Assembly (NCBI RefSeq): GCF_000802225.1
Contig: NZ_JTDI01000003.1
Span: forward strand, 1,280,634-1,344,633
DNA from: Novosphingobium malaysiense
Lineage (GTDB): Bacteria; Pseudomonadota; Alphaproteobacteria; Sphingomonadales; Sphingomonadaceae
DNA length: 64,000 nucleotides
Reading direction: 5' to 3'
Below are positions 8,906-18,465 of the stretch, piece by piece. Numbering within the stretch: position 1 is the first letter of the stretch; each line of letters starts with the position of its first letter. The notes under the pieces were generated by a model that saw nothing but the letters and a program-made list of their open reading frames with translations, had not been told where the DNA came from and did no database searches. The position numbers were made by a program, and so were the translations under genes.

Positions 8906-9999
8906 GCCGCCACTCCCGTCAGTTCAATGGCCAGAAGATCTTCCCAGAACAGGGCATTGCCCAACTCTATGGCCAGGCTGCGCGCGCGGCGCATGTGCAG
9001 GTGAAGGCCGCCGTCCCAGGTGACCCCCGAGCCTCCGTGAATCTGCACGGCATCGCGCGTCGCCATATCGTAGGCTTCTATCGCGCTCAGGCGTGCGCAA
9101 GCGGCAGCTTCGAGGAAGTCCCCGCGGCCTTGACGCGCGGCGGCATGAATGCAGTTTGCTCGCGCGATCTCGACCAGCCCGTAGAGTTCGGCAATTCGAT
9201 GCTTTATCGACTGGAAGGCGCCAATCGGCTGTCCAAACGCCCTGCGTTCCAACGCATAGTCTCGCGCTGCCTGCATCGCCGCCTCGGCGCCTCCAGCCTG
9301 TTCATGTGCGGCAAGGACCGCCATCTGCGCCTGGATATCGAGCGCGGCCTCGTCCGCGGCATCGCCGGACACCAAAACGCGTGCCGGGGAGCCGTCGAAG
9401 ATCATGTCCGCAAACAGCCGGCTGTTGTCAAAGCTGCGGATGGCGCGTCGTTCGAGGACATCTCCGGCTTCTACGAGGACCAGAACAGGCCCTTCAGCGG
9501 CGGACGCCGATACGACCACGATGTCGGCTGCGAGCCCCCCGGCGACGCCGGACTTCGCGCCTTGGAGCTTTCCCCCGCGAAATTCGACGGAAGGGTGCGG
9601 TTGCATGGGACTCGACTCTTCGGCAAAGGCAACCGCAGCCTTGACCTCGCCTTTAGCCAAACGCGGCAACCACGTGGACTGCAGGCCTTCGTCTTCGCTT
9701 GCCAGCAATGCACAGACGGCGCCATGGCCATATGTCAGGAAAGGCGCACCGGATACGACGCGGCCCGCTTCCTGCGCGACCAGGCCCAGCTCGATCAGGC
9801 CAAGTCCGAGACCGCCGAACGCTTCCGGCACGGCAAGCGCCGTCCAGCCCTGATCGACAGCGGTGGTCCAGAATGTCTCGTCCCATTCTCCGCAGCGATC
9901 GAGCAGTTCCAGCTGGCGCGCGCGGTCCGTGCGCGCCGCCAGAACACGGCGGGTTTCCTCCGCCATGGCCTGCTGCCCCTCGTCGTAGAGAATGGACAC
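8902..9999 (-). CDS. Acyl-CoA dehydrogenase (second of pair)
   Basis: A 365-residue protein with acyl-CoA dehydrogenase architecture but weaker motifs than its partner. The N-terminal half lacks a clear FTEPxAGSD block. The C-terminal RDAVQIHGGSGVTWDGGLHL has Asp where single-subunit enzymes usually carry the Glu base (TxE). It ends inside the start of the preceding entry with a four-base overlap. This suggests a non-identical subunit of a heteromeric dehydrogenase. It is the first gene of the leftward set and is divergent from the amidohydrolase, with about 175 bp between them to house promoters. Confidence 0.85.
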   Translation of the reverse strand: MSILYDEGQQAMAEETRRVLAARTDRARQLELLDRCGEWDETFWTTAVDQGWTALAVPEAFGGLGLGLIELGLVAQEAGRVVSGAPFLTYGHGAVCALLASEDEGLQSTWLPRLAKGEVKAAVAFAEESSPMQPHPSVEFRGGKLQGAKSGVAGGLAADIVVVSASAAEGPVLVLVEAGDVLERRAIRSFDNSRLFADMIFDGSPARVLVSGDAADEAALDIQAQMAVLAAHEQAGGAEAAMQAARDYALERRAFGQPIGAFQSIKHRIAELYGLVEIARANCIHAAARQGRGDFLEAAACARLSAIEAYDMATRDAVQIHGGSGVTWDGGLHLHMRRARSLAIELGNALFWEDLLAIELTGVAA

Positions 10000-10175
10000 C
10001 TGTTTCCCCCCGCTTAGCTCTCATTCGCTGCGTTATGTCACAACCAGCGCCGCCTTCAACCTGCCCGACGCGCCAGAAGGATAGACTTTCGCGGCAGCCT
10101 CGATTCAAAAACCAAGCGCTTGCTACATTCTGCGGGCAAGCTATCATCCCGGCAACGGAACAAGGGAGAATCGCC

Positions 10176-11354
10176 ATGGCCACTGCCGCAATCGACGCAC
10201 CGAGAGACCGGCTCGACGAGATGGGCATCAAGCTCATCAGCGCCGACAATCACATCAACGAGCCGCGTAACCTGTTCATCGATCGCTTTCCCGAGCACCT
10301 GAAGGACAAGGCGCCGCGGGTAATCGAAGGCAAAGACGGCGGCGAAGGCTGGTCTATCGACGGCACCCCGCCCAAGCGCACATACGGGCTCGAGGCCATG
10401 GCCGGGTTCGACAAGTCGGAATACCGGATGAGCGGCCTGCGCTTCGACCAGTTGCGCCCAGGCAACTACATCGGCGAGGAGCACCTGAAGGACATGGACA
10501 TCGACGGCACCTGGGCCTCGGTCACCTACCCGGGGTTCTCGCCCTCCTTCTACACGCACCCGGACAAGGAAGTCGCCGCAGCCGGTTTCGTCGCCTACAA
10601 CGACTGGATCCTCGACGAATTCCAGGCCGCCGATCCGTCGCGTCTGTGCGGTCTGGCCATCTGCCCGAGCGAGCTGGGTATCGAGCACGCCGTCGCCGAG
10701 ATGAAGCGTGTCGCGAAAAAAGGTTGCCGGGCCATGTACATACCGGGCAATCCTACGATCCCGTATAACCATCCGACGCACTATCATCCGATCTGGCAGG
10801 CGGCGGACGACCTCGGCCTGACCTTGTGCATGCACCGCAACCATGGCGGTCCGCCGGATTCGACCGACTGGGACCGCCTGCAGGAAGACAAGGTCTCGAT
10901 CGGCGGCATCGTCACGCGCTATTTCTCGTGCCTCAAGCCGTTCTCGTACCTGATCTTCGCCGGGGTGTTCGACCAATGCCCGAACCTCAAGATGGTCGGC
11001 GCCGAAGTCGACTGCGGCTGGGCCCCGTTCTGGGTGCAGACCATGGAGCACCACTGGGACATCCAAAAGTCGTGGTTCCCGGTAAAGCTCAAGCACAGCC
11101 CGACCGAGTTCATCGGCAGGAACGTCTTCACTACCAATGTAGACGACTATGCCGGCTACCAGATGATCGGCACCGGCCTGTGGCCGTGGATGTCGAGCAT
11201 GACGATGTTCTCGTCCGATTATCCACACTCGGCAACGATCTGGCCGAACTCGCGCACCGTGGCGCTGAAGATGACCGACGGGTTGAAGGAAGAGGATACC
11301 CGCAAGGCGCTGAGCGAAAATGCGGCGCGCGTATTCGGGTTCGATATTTCGTAG
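10176..11354 (+). CDS. Amidohydrolase family 2 (ACMSD-like TIM barrel)
   Basis: A 392-residue predicted metal-dependent hydrolase or decarboxylase of the amidohydrolase-2 group. The N-terminal metal motif is altered to SADNHINEP rather than DxHxH. YHPIWQAADDLGLTLCMHRNHGG supplies the mid-barrel histidine and FSSDYPHSATIWPNS the late Asp/His site. The ATG at 10176 follows AAGGGAG. Members include aminocarboxymuconate-semialdehyde decarboxylase and o-pyrocatechuate decarboxylases. The large open frame upstream of the ATG is antisense to the dehydrogenase and not coding. Confidence 0.85.
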   Translation: MATAAIDAPRDRLDEMGIKLISADNHINEPRNLFIDRFPEHLKDKAPRVIEGKDGGEGWSIDGTPPKRTYGLEAMAGFDKSEYRMSGLRFDQLRPGNYIGEEHLKDMDIDGTWASVTYPGFSPSFYTHPDKEVAAAGFVAYNDWILDEFQAADPSRLCGLAICPSELGIEHAVAEMKRVAKKGCRAMYIPGNPTIPYNHPTHYHPIWQAADDLGLTLCMHRNHGGPPDSTDWDRLQEDKVSIGGIVTRYFSCLKPFSYLIFAGVFDQCPNLKMVGAEVDCGWAPFWVQTMEHHWDIQKSWFPVKLKHSPTEFIGRNVFTTNVDDYAGYQMIGTGLWPWMSSMTMFSSDYPHSATIWPNSRTVALKMTDGLKEEDTRKALSENAARVFGFDIS

Positions 11355-11577
11355 AGGGTGAAGGCCTCCCCATCGCAGACGGGACAGGTGCGTAGCCGTG
11401 ACGCTCCATTCTGCCTGTCCGCTTGCGGGAGGCCCGAGGCCGGGCCTTTCGGAACATGGCAGCGAGAACAAAGTAAACGGCGCGATTGCTGACGCCTCGC
11501 CTCTTCATCGCTGAAAGTCGTTTGAGACAGGCTTCCGCCTGACCTAAGGCGACTTGAGGTCCATTAAGGAGGCTGGG

Positions 11578-12312
11578 ATGTATCGGATTATGGCAGCGGT
11601 CATATTGGCTCTGGGAGCTGCACCGGCTCTTGCCGAACCGACAGACATCGTTGTGCGGGTCATCGCGCAAGACGCAAAATTTGTCGGCTCCTCGATGGGA
11701 GGGGTGCGCATTGTCCTGCGCGATCCGAAGAGCGGCACCGTCTTTGCCGAAGGGCGTACAGAGGGGGGAACGGGCAACACGGCCCGGATCATGAAATCCG
11801 ATGGCCGCAGTCCGCTCCGTGTTGATGGATCCGAGGCGGCATTTTCGGCCACGCTGGACATCAGCAGACCGACCCTGGTTGAACTCGATGCCTATGGCCC
11901 TCTCGATTATCCGGAATCTGCCGTTCAAGTGAGCCAGCAGCGTTGGATCATGCCCGGAGAAAACGCCACGATTGGTGACGGTTGGACTATTGAGCTGCCA
12001 GGGCTTGTCATCAATCCGGAAACGAGCGTTGCCGGTCTCTCGGTCGGAATTTCAGCCAAGGTGATGCCGATGTGCGGCTGCCCGATCACGCCAGACGGAC
12101 TGTGGCCTGCAGACGAGTATGAAGTGCACGTTTCAGCGTGGCAGAAAGGGTCGCAGCTCGCCACGAGCAAACTTGCCTTCGACACTTCGCCGGGTGTTTT
12201 TTCGGGGGATGTCGAATTGCCGGCCAAGGGCCGCTATGAATTGACCGTGTCTGCTCGCAACACACGCACCGGGAACAGTGGCGTCCGCACGATTGAGGTC
12301 GTCGCGGAATAG
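11578..12312 (+). CDS. Secreted protein with MCGC motif, function unknown
   Basis: A 244-residue protein with a clear Sec signal peptide (MYRIMAAVILALGAAPALA, cleavage likely before Glu20). The mature part is beta-rich, with an MCGCPIT motif in the C-terminal third that could bind metal or be redox-active, followed by an immunoglobulin-like stretch ending in VRTIEVVAE. A perfect AAGGAGG lies six bases before the ATG at 11578, which decides that start. I do not recognise the family. It is followed by a convergent TetR gene. Confidence 0.75.
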   Translation: MYRIMAAVILALGAAPALAEPTDIVVRVIAQDAKFVGSSMGGVRIVLRDPKSGTVFAEGRTEGGTGNTARIMKSDGRSPLRVDGSEAAFSATLDISRPTLVELDAYGPLDYPESAVQVSQQRWIMPGENATIGDGWTIELPGLVINPETSVAGLSVGISAKVMPMCGCPITPDGLWPADEYEVHVSAWQKGSQLATSKLAFDTSPGVFSGDVELPAKGRYELTVSARNTRTGNSGVRTIEVVAE

Positions 12313-12342
12313 AGCGGCCATCCGGGGGGCGCTCGCCCGCTT

Positions 12343-13008
12343 TCAGTTACCCGCCCCCTCGCCGACCGGCCCGTTTGCCTCGATCCCTTCGATTACGAAC
12401 GTGGCGATGGCCTCGCGGATTTCGGTGTCGCTTGCCAGGCCTGGCGGGAACAGCCAGTCCCGGAACATCAGGTTGGCCAAAACGGCGGCAAAGGACACGC
12501 GTACCATGAGCTCCGACGATACCGGCGCATCGCCTTCCATGCGCGCGCTCATCATCGCCTTGCCCTTTTCGAAATAGGCCTGCAGCCCATCGAGATCGGT
12601 AATCGCGTCTGCCGCCTCGGGCGAATAGGTATTGGCGACGATCAACGACATGAACATGCGCGAATGGCTCGCCATGAAATCCTGCAATTCGCCGATATAG
12701 GCCCGGGCGAGATCCTTGCCGCCCTTGCCCGATTCCTGGTCAGCAACGCTGCGCGCCTGAAAATCGGCAAAGTGGCGGTTCAGCGGCGTGAAGATCGCCG
12801 CCCGGAACAGGGCCTGCTTGGAGGCGTGGAAACGGAAAATCTGGGCTTCTGTCACGTCCGCTCGGCGGGCAATGGCGGCCGTCGTCGCGCCGGAGTAGCC
12901 GGACTGCTCGAATTCCTCGGCCGCAGCCTCGAGAATGCGGTCCGCCACTTCCTCGGACGAGCGCCGCCGCCGGCGAGGCGTCCTTGCGTCCGATTCCTCC
13001 TTCGCCAA
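12343..13008 (-). CDS. TetR family transcriptional regulator
   Basis: About 221 residues. The helix-turn-helix is RILEAAAEEFEQSGYSGATT then AAIARRADVTEAQIFRFHAS, a canonical TetR N-terminal domain. The C-terminal ligand domain ends VIEGIEANGPVGEGAGN. No ATG lies near the N-terminus. I place the start at TTG 13008, which is preceded by GGAG at nine bases and gives normal TetR length. It is divergent from htpX, so it may control itself or neighbouring catabolic genes. No obvious palindrome was found beside it. Confidence 0.85.
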   Translation of the reverse strand: MAKEESDARTPRRRRRSSEEVADRILEAAAEEFEQSGYSGATTAAIARRADVTEAQIFRFHASKQALFRAAIFTPLNRHFADFQARSVADQESGKGGKDLARAYIGELQDFMASHSRMFMSLIVANTYSPEAADAITDLDGLQAYFEKGKAMMSARMEGDAPVSSELMVRVSFAAVLANLMFRDWLFPPGLASDTEIREAIATFVIEGIEANGPVGEGAGN

Positions 13009-13161
13009 GTTCGTGATCTCCGTGTCTGCAATATGTCTTTTGCGTCTATCGGCTGTGTTTGATGCTGCCAAGGGCGCGCGCGAAGAGCCCGGTGGGCCGT
13101 TGAAACGGCGGGGCCTCGCCCTAAATTTGAAGCAAGGTTTTACAGTGGAGAATGCGAAAAA

Positions 13162-14064
13162 GTGAACGGTATCAAGACGGCCATGCTGCTGGCGGCGTTG
13201 ACGGCGCTTTTCATGGCACTCGGTTTCATGTTCGGCGGCAAGGGAGGTGCGATCATCGCATTGCTTGTGGCGGCAGGCATGAACCTGTTCACTTACTGGA
13301 ATGCCGACAGCATCGTCCTGCGCATGCACAATGCGCGCGAAGTGGATGCCCGCAGCGCGCCGGAATTCTATGCTCTCGTCGCCGAGCTCGCGCAGCGCGC
13401 CGGTCTGCCCATGCCGCGCGTGTACCTGATCGATACCGAAGCGCCCAACGCCTTTGCCACCGGCCGCAATCCGGAAAACGCCGCTGTAGCCGCTACCACC
13501 GGCCTGCTCTCGATGCTGAGCCGCGAGGAAGTGGCTGGCGTGATGGCCCACGAACTCGGCCACGTCCGCAATCGCGATACGCTGGTGATGACCATGGTGG
13601 CGACAATTGCCGGTGCCATTTCCATGATTGCCAACTTCGGTCTGTTCTTCGGCGGGCACGGCGAGAACCGCCCCAACCCGCTGGTGGCGATAGCCGCCGT
13701 GCTCATGGCGCCGTTCGCGGCGATGATCGTGCAGATGGCCATCAGCCGCACGCGCGAGTTCGGGGCGGACAAGGCCGGGGCCGAAATCAGCGGCAACCCG
13801 CGCGCCCTCGCCTCGGCTCTTGCCAAGATTGCAGGCCCGGCGGCCCAGATGCGCAACCCGGCGGTCGAACGCAATCCAGCCACTGCGCAACTCTACATCG
13901 TGCCCTCGAGCGTGTCCGACATGTTCTCGACCCACCCGGCGACGGAAAAGCGCATTGCGGCGCTGATGGCGATGGACGACGGCCGGATCGAGCCGCCGGT
14001 TGCTTCGCCTTCCACGCCCCGCACGCGGGCTCCGTCTGCTCTCGACCCCAACCGTGGAGGCTGA
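13162..14064 (+). CDS. htpX: Zinc metalloprotease HtpX
   Basis: A 300-residue M48 membrane protease that degrades misfolded inner-membrane proteins. Two N-terminal hydrophobic segments (about 7-24 and 28-46) are followed by the zinc motif HELGH (His130, Glu131, His134), two further hydrophobic helices and [10 protein letters not shown], which supplies the third ligand. The end is a low-complexity Pro/Ser/Thr tail. GTG at 13162 is the start, preceded by GGAG. A nearby ATG at 13152 is in another frame and gives no homologous protein. Confidence 0.93.
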   Translation: MNGIKTAMLLAALTALFMALGFMFGGKGGAIIALLVAAGMNLFTYWNADSIVLRMHNAREVDARSAPEFYALVAELAQRAGLPMPRVYLIDTEAPNAFATGRNPENAAVAATTGLLSMLSREEVAGVMAHELGHVRNRDTLVMTMVATIAGAISMIANFGLFFGGHGENRPNPLVAIAAVLMAPFAAMIVQMAISRTREFGADKAGAEISGNPRALASALAKIAGPAAQMRNPAVERNPATAQLYIVPSSVSDMFSTHPATEKRIAALMAMDDGRIEPPVASPSTPRTRAPSALDPNRGG

Positions 14065-14214
14065 AAACCAGCCATGCGGTAACACGGATTACTTGGTCCG
14101 GCAGGCCATTTAGCGCGCCCGCGATGATGTCCCGCGCCTGCGCCATTGCCTCACATGGCCCGGAAGGTACACTCGTGCGTCAACACAAGACTCACAATCA
14201 AAAGAGGTGCGGGA

Positions 14215-15633
14215 GTGCTTAAATCTGCTGACGGAGGCCTGAGGCCCGTCCCATTTCCGATCGACGATCCCGAACGGATCCCGGCCAAGCGTTACTACGA
14301 TGCCGACTTCTACCAGGCGGAACTCGACCACCTCTGGCCGCATGCGTGGCAGATGGCCTGCCGCCTCGAGCAGATTCCCGAAGTTGGCGACTGGGTGGAA
14401 TATTCAAACGTCGGCAAGTCGGTCATCGTCGTTCGCACCGAGGACGGCATCAAGGCCTGGCACAACGCGTGCCGGCACCGCGGTGTACCTTTCGCCGGCG
14501 GCACGCCCGTAAGCTGCTCGCATGCCAGTGCACATGGCAACTGCGCGAAGAAGGGTTTCGTTTGCCCCTTCCACGGGTGGCGATGGAACATGGACGGCGA
14601 AAACACGCTGGTCTACGCGAAGCATATCTTCAGCGAGCGCCAGCTCGACGACGATATCAATCTGCTGCCGTGCCGCGTGGAAACGTTTGGCGGTTGCGCC
14701 TGGATCAATCACGACGACGACGCCCCGCCGTTCCGCGAGACGCTGGGCCCGTTGGCAGATCGGCTGGAAGCCAACGGCCTCGCCGATGTGCGCGCCGAAT
14801 GGCATTTCGGCACCGTCCTTCCAGCCAACTGGAAGATCGCGATGGAAGCCTTCATGGAAGGCTATCACGTTCTGCAGACCCACCCGCAACTGCACTATCG
14901 CACGCCGGACCTCTACACCCAGCGCTACGGCGGTGTGGACGACGTGCAGACCGCGCCGCCGCCCACCAACATCGCCGAAATGATCGAGGCGCAACTCGAC
15001 GGCATGCAGTTGCTCAGCGACGGCATGGCCGGGATGATCCATGCCAAGGAAGTCGAGATCGCCCGCAGCGTGCCTATCGACGACCTACCCGAAGATCCGG
15101 CTCAGGCCATGCAGGCATGGTTCGGTATGGTCATGGGCGCCATCACCAAGGGACTGCGCGAAAGGGGCGAGGATGTCCCCGACATTCTCAAGGTCAAGCA
15201 GTCGGACCCGATCAATTCAGTGGAATTCCTGTTCCCGCACTACTTCCTGCTCCCTACGTTCACGTCGTTTTCCGCCTACCGCATCCGGCCGCTGGGCCCG
15301 GAAAGCTGCTTCTTCGAGATATGGTCACTGACCCATTTCCCGAAGGGCGAGGAGCCGGAACCGGTGATGACCCCGACGGTCCTGCCCTACGACAGCGCGG
15401 ACTTCCCGCCGATCCCGCGGCAAGACTACGCGAACATTCCGATCCAGCAGGCAGGCATGCATGCCGACGGCTTCGAATTCATGCGCCTGTCCAAGGACGT
15501 CGAAGGGCTCATCAGCAACTATCAGCGCATTATCGACGGTTATCTCGCCGGCATCCCGGGAGACAAGCTGGCCAAGGCAACGAACAAGTTGGGCAACAAT
15601 TTCGACGGGAAAATCGAAGACCTGGGCTTTTGA
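14215..15633 (+). CDS. Rieske non-haem iron oxygenase, alpha subunit
   Basis: A 472-residue ring-hydroxylating oxygenase large subunit. The Rieske [2Fe-2S] ligands are CRHRG (Cys86, His88) and CPFHGW (Cys117, His120). The mononuclear iron site lies in NWKIAMEAFMEGYHVLQTHP near residue 225. GTG at 14215 has AGAGG seven bases upstream. Unusually, 28 residues separate the two halves of the Rieske site instead of about 16-17; the insert contains Cys101, His103, His107 and Cys110. The likely role is hydroxylation or demethylation of an aromatic or steroid ring. No reductase or ferredoxin gene is adjacent. Confidence 0.9.
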   Translation: MLKSADGGLRPVPFPIDDPERIPAKRYYDADFYQAELDHLWPHAWQMACRLEQIPEVGDWVEYSNVGKSVIVVRTEDGIKAWHNACRHRGVPFAGGTPVSCSHASAHGNCAKKGFVCPFHGWRWNMDGENTLVYAKHIFSERQLDDDINLLPCRVETFGGCAWINHDDDAPPFRETLGPLADRLEANGLADVRAEWHFGTVLPANWKIAMEAFMEGYHVLQTHPQLHYRTPDLYTQRYGGVDDVQTAPPPTNIAEMIEAQLDGMQLLSDGMAGMIHAKEVEIARSVPIDDLPEDPAQAMQAWFGMVMGAITKGLRERGEDVPDILKVKQSDPINSVEFLFPHYFLLPTFTSFSAYRIRPLGPESCFFEIWSLTHFPKGEEPEPVMTPTVLPYDSADFPPIPRQDYANIPIQQAGMHADGFEFMRLSKDVEGLISNYQRIIDGYLAGIPGDKLAKATNKLGNNFDGKIEDLGF

Positions 15634-15648
15634 GCGCCAAAACCTGAT

Positions 15649-15702
15649 GCCACCAAGCAAAGGCCCCGGCAGCTTGCGCTTCCGGGGCCTTTGCTTGGTG
15701 GC
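15649..15702. terminator. Long bidirectional hairpin terminator
   Basis: A perfect 21-bp inverted repeat (15649-15669 with 15682-15702) around a 12-base loop, between the converging Rieske oxygenase and DUF1214 genes. The left arm is GC-rich at the loop end (AAGGCCCCGG) and AT-richer at the base, so it can work in both directions. Confidence 0.8.
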
Positions 15703-15726
15703 CGACAGAGCCTGTGCCCGCCCTGA

Positions 15727-17001
15727 CTACCAGAGCGACCGGGCCTGATAGGCCCGGTTGCGTTCGCGCATGATCGCGTCGCGTTCCTCGGGCGTCACTG
15801 TCGCCACGTCGGCAGGCAGGTGCTTGCGCACTTCGTCGAGCCTGAGCTTGGTGAGGGTCGGAATCGGCTGGCTGCTGCATCCCGTCCAGCGCCCCTGGAT
15901 GATCCCGCGCGAATAGCCTGCGGTATCGAGCCAGTTTCTTACGCCGGGATCCTTTTCCGACACCACGATGCGCAGCTTTCCGTCCGAATCCGGCGCTGCC
16001 TGCGCACCGTTGAGGCTGGAATGATTGTTGGTCCAGTCGATCGTCTCGTAGAGACCGTTGGTAAGGATGAGCGAGCGGTACTGGCAGGTCTCGGGTACGT
16101 CACTCTCGACTATGAGGGCCTCGTCATCCTTCAGGTCGAAAACTCCATCGTAGTAGAACTGCGATGCCAAGGCGCCTTCCGGCGGCACCATAACCTTGAA
16201 ACGATTGACGTATCCCTCGGCGGCCAGAGCCTCCACCCGTCCGATGAACATCGGCGCGAGGTAGCCGACAGCCCGGGGCAGTGCCTGCAGCCGCGCGGTC
16301 AATTCCTGCGCCGAGGGACGAGGCCGCCCCATCGGTCCGCTGACGCGCTCTATCGTTACAACCGGTTGCACTTCGTCACTCCAGTCCGAACTGACCAGTC
16401 GCATCATCAACCGCCGGGTATCCGGCTCCAGTTTCCAGAAGTCGCCGGCATAGCCTTCGGGGCGTTCGGCACCGAGAAGCACAGAAAACCGCCCATCTTC
16501 ACCGACATGAAGTGACGAGAGGTCCAGATGGGGCCGCGAATTGCTGCCAGGAAGCACTTGCGCAATGACCGCAATCGGAATCGTGCCGGCCTTGCCCGAG
16601 ATGCGATACACCTGCGCGGGATCGACCGAGGCAGACTTGTAGACGGTATCGGCGTTGGGCTGGCCGACGTTGAGCACCCGTCCGATTGCGGGCAGGAACT
16701 CTGGCGCCTGCGGATCGGCACCGAGGGCCTCTATCGACGAACTTGCCAGTGCCTCAAGCGCAATACGACCGATTTCCGCGCGAACTAGCGGGTCCTTCCG
16801 CATATCTTCCGGCAACTTTGCCAGCATCTTTTCCGGAAGGGTGCGCAGACTTTCGACAAACTCGTCCCAGCCCGCCACCGGAGCGACCCTATCGGGACTG
16901 GTGCCGTCCTGCGCGCGCGTCGAGGAAGGGATCGTGACGAGCGCCGCAGCGGCGAGTCCGGCGACGGCAGTTCCCAGCAACCTGACACGGCAATGCTTCA
17001 T
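15727..17001 (-). CDS. Secreted DUF1254/DUF1214-like protein
   Basis: A 424-residue exported protein with signal peptide MKHCRVRLLGTAVAGLAAAA ending near TRAQ. The block NADTVYKSASVDPAQVYRI in the N-terminal half and DPGVRNWLDTAGYSRGIIQG with RWTG near the C-terminus are typical of the DUF1254/DUF1214 group, whose biochemical role is unsettled. Sphingomonads often keep such genes beside hydrocarbon or steroid catabolic loci. It ends facing the strong hairpin at 15649-15702. A LysR-type regulator lies directly upstream on the same strand. Confidence 0.8.
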   Translation of the reverse strand: MKHCRVRLLGTAVAGLAAAALVTIPSSTRAQDGTSPDRVAPVAGWDEFVESLRTLPEKMLAKLPEDMRKDPLVRAEIGRIALEALASSSIEALGADPQAPEFLPAIGRVLNVGQPNADTVYKSASVDPAQVYRISGKAGTIPIAVIAQVLPGSNSRPHLDLSSLHVGEDGRFSVLLGAERPEGYAGDFWKLEPDTRRLMMRLVSSDWSDEVQPVVTIERVSGPMGRPRPSAQELTARLQALPRAVGYLAPMFIGRVEALAAEGYVNRFKVMVPPEGALASQFYYDGVFDLKDDEALIVESDVPETCQYRSLILTNGLYETIDWTNNHSSLNGAQAAPDSDGKLRIVVSEKDPGVRNWLDTAGYSRGIIQGRWTGCSSQPIPTLTKLRLDEVRKHLPADVATVTPEERDAIMRERNRAYQARSLW

Positions 17002-17078
17002 GGTATTGTCTCCTCATCCCGTACCTCTTTGTGCACGAGAGGGTGACCCGGCACCCTGGGAGGGTCAATGCGGCAGAG

Positions 17079-17891
17079 CTACGCCTCGGCGGTAAGCGCA
17101 GCCACCAGCGCCTTCACCTTTTTCTGCCGCCACTGCGGCAGCGGCGCGACCAACCAATAGCCACGCCGGCAAGGTGCCGTAATCGGAACCACGCTATCGG
17201 CGGCGGCGTGCTGCAGGCCCGCAGTCAGCAGCGCCGGCACCCGGGCCCGCCCGAGGCCGGCAAGCGCCGCGGCGATGGCCTGTCCGGCGTCGCTGACGAA
17301 TATCGGTGGCTTGCCCTCTTCGCCTTCGGCTGCTGCGCCTTCACCCTCGTCCGGCACTGGATCGCCCGGCCATCCGATCCAGTCACCGGTGCCGACCATC
17401 ACCCATTCGGCCTGCCCGAGCGGCACACCTTCGAGATTGCCAGGCCCGTCGGTCCAGCGAACGGCAAGGTCCAGGTTTGCCTCGGTGAAATCGGTCTCCT
17501 CCCCGTCCACCAGCACGTAACGCACCTGAGGGTTTTCGGAACGGAATAAAGCCAGGCGCGACGCCAACCAGGCCGCGAAGAATTCGCGCGGGGCGGCGAT
17601 GGTATAGACGTGGCTCGACTGGCCGGCCTGCATGGCCTGCACGGCATCCTCGAAATGGAGGAACCCGGTACGCAAGGCAGCCAGACCGGCGCTCGCCTCT
17701 TCGGTCAGTTCCAGTCCCTTGCTCGTCCGGCGAAACAGGACAACGCCAAGCAGGTCTTCCAAGGCACGGATCTGTTGACCAACCGCTGCCGGCGTCACGG
17801 CCAACTCGTCCGCGGCGCGCGTGAAGGAGAGATGCCGGGCGGCGGCATCGAAGACGCGCAAGGCGTTGAGGGGCAAATGCGTGCGCTTCAT
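17079..17891 (-). CDS. LysR family transcriptional regulator (GcvA-like)
   Basis: A 270-residue LysR-type regulator. The winged helix-turn-helix is LNALRVFDAAARHLSFTRAA followed by DELAVTPAAVGQQIRALED, closest in style to the GcvA/AmpR subgroup. The effector-binding domain is a little short and holds an acidic low-complexity insert (DEGEGAAAEGEEGK, about residue 183). It lies upstream of the DUF1214 gene on the same strand. Its target is unknown. Confidence 0.87.
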   Translation of the reverse strand: MKRTHLPLNALRVFDAAARHLSFTRAADELAVTPAAVGQQIRALEDLLGVVLFRRTSKGLELTEEASAGLAALRTGFLHFEDAVQAMQAGQSSHVYTIAAPREFFAAWLASRLALFRSENPQVRYVLVDGEETDFTEANLDLAVRWTDGPGNLEGVPLGQAEWVMVGTGDWIGWPGDPVPDEGEGAAAEGEEGKPPIFVSDAGQAIAAALAGLGRARVPALLTAGLQHAAADSVVPITAPCRRGYWLVAPLPQWRQKKVKALVAALTAEA

Positions 17892-17986
17892 GGCACTTCC
17901 CTATGCCCGACAGGAACGGGGAGCAACGAAGTTCCGGTTGCAGAGGTAAAACCGCACCCTATCGAGCCTCGGCGCTAGGGCGCCGG

Positions 17987-18385
17987 TCAACCGGCCGTGG
18001 CAGGAGCCGCCAGCGGGAAGAACGGGATCAGGGCCTTGAATTCGGTGCCATCACCGCGCCGGAAGGTATAGTGCCCTTCCATGCTGCCCTGCGGTGTCGA
18101 GAGCGGACATCCGGAAACGTAGTCATGGCTCCCACCCGGTTCGAGCACCGGCTGTTCGCCGACAACGCCTTCTCCTTCGACAACGCTGACTTCGCCGTTC
18201 CCGTCGGTAATGCGCCAGTGGCGGGTCATCAGTTGCAGGGTGTGCGGCGTCTCGTTCTCGATACGGACATGGTAGACCCAGAACCATTTGCCCGCCTCGA
18301 TACGCGACTGTTCGGGCAGGAAGTTGGCGGCAACGCGAACGGTAAGGCCGTCGGTATACGCAGTATGTTGAAACAGTTCTTTCAT
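17987..18385 (-). CDS. apaG: ApaG domain protein
   Basis: A 132-residue protein of the ApaG family, a fibronectin-III-like fold linked to Co2+/Mg2+ resistance. Diagnostic blocks are WFWVYHVRIENETPHTLQLM, TRHWRITDGNG, and GSMEGHYTFRRGDG near the end. ATG at 18385 matches the usual alphaproteobacterial N-terminus (MKELFQH); a GTG nine bases earlier is a weaker alternative. In alphaproteobacteria apaG often sits beside metZ; here a histidine kinase gene separates them. Confidence 0.9.
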   Translation of the reverse strand: MKELFQHTAYTDGLTVRVAANFLPEQSRIEAGKWFWVYHVRIENETPHTLQLMTRHWRITDGNGEVSVVEGEGVVGEQPVLEPGGSHDYVSGCPLSTPQGSMEGHYTFRRGDGTEFKALIPFFPLAAPATAG

Positions 18386-18465
18386 GTCAGGCACCAGCCT
18401 AACGACGAATCCGGAAGCCTACAACCGCTTTGGCACAACCCGAATGGACCGCCGCAGCGGCGCGA

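Noticed and set aside
10056..11471. 471-codon open frame opposite the amidohydrolase
   Set aside because: Antisense shadow; the amidohydrolase has motifs, a ribosome-binding site and normal length.
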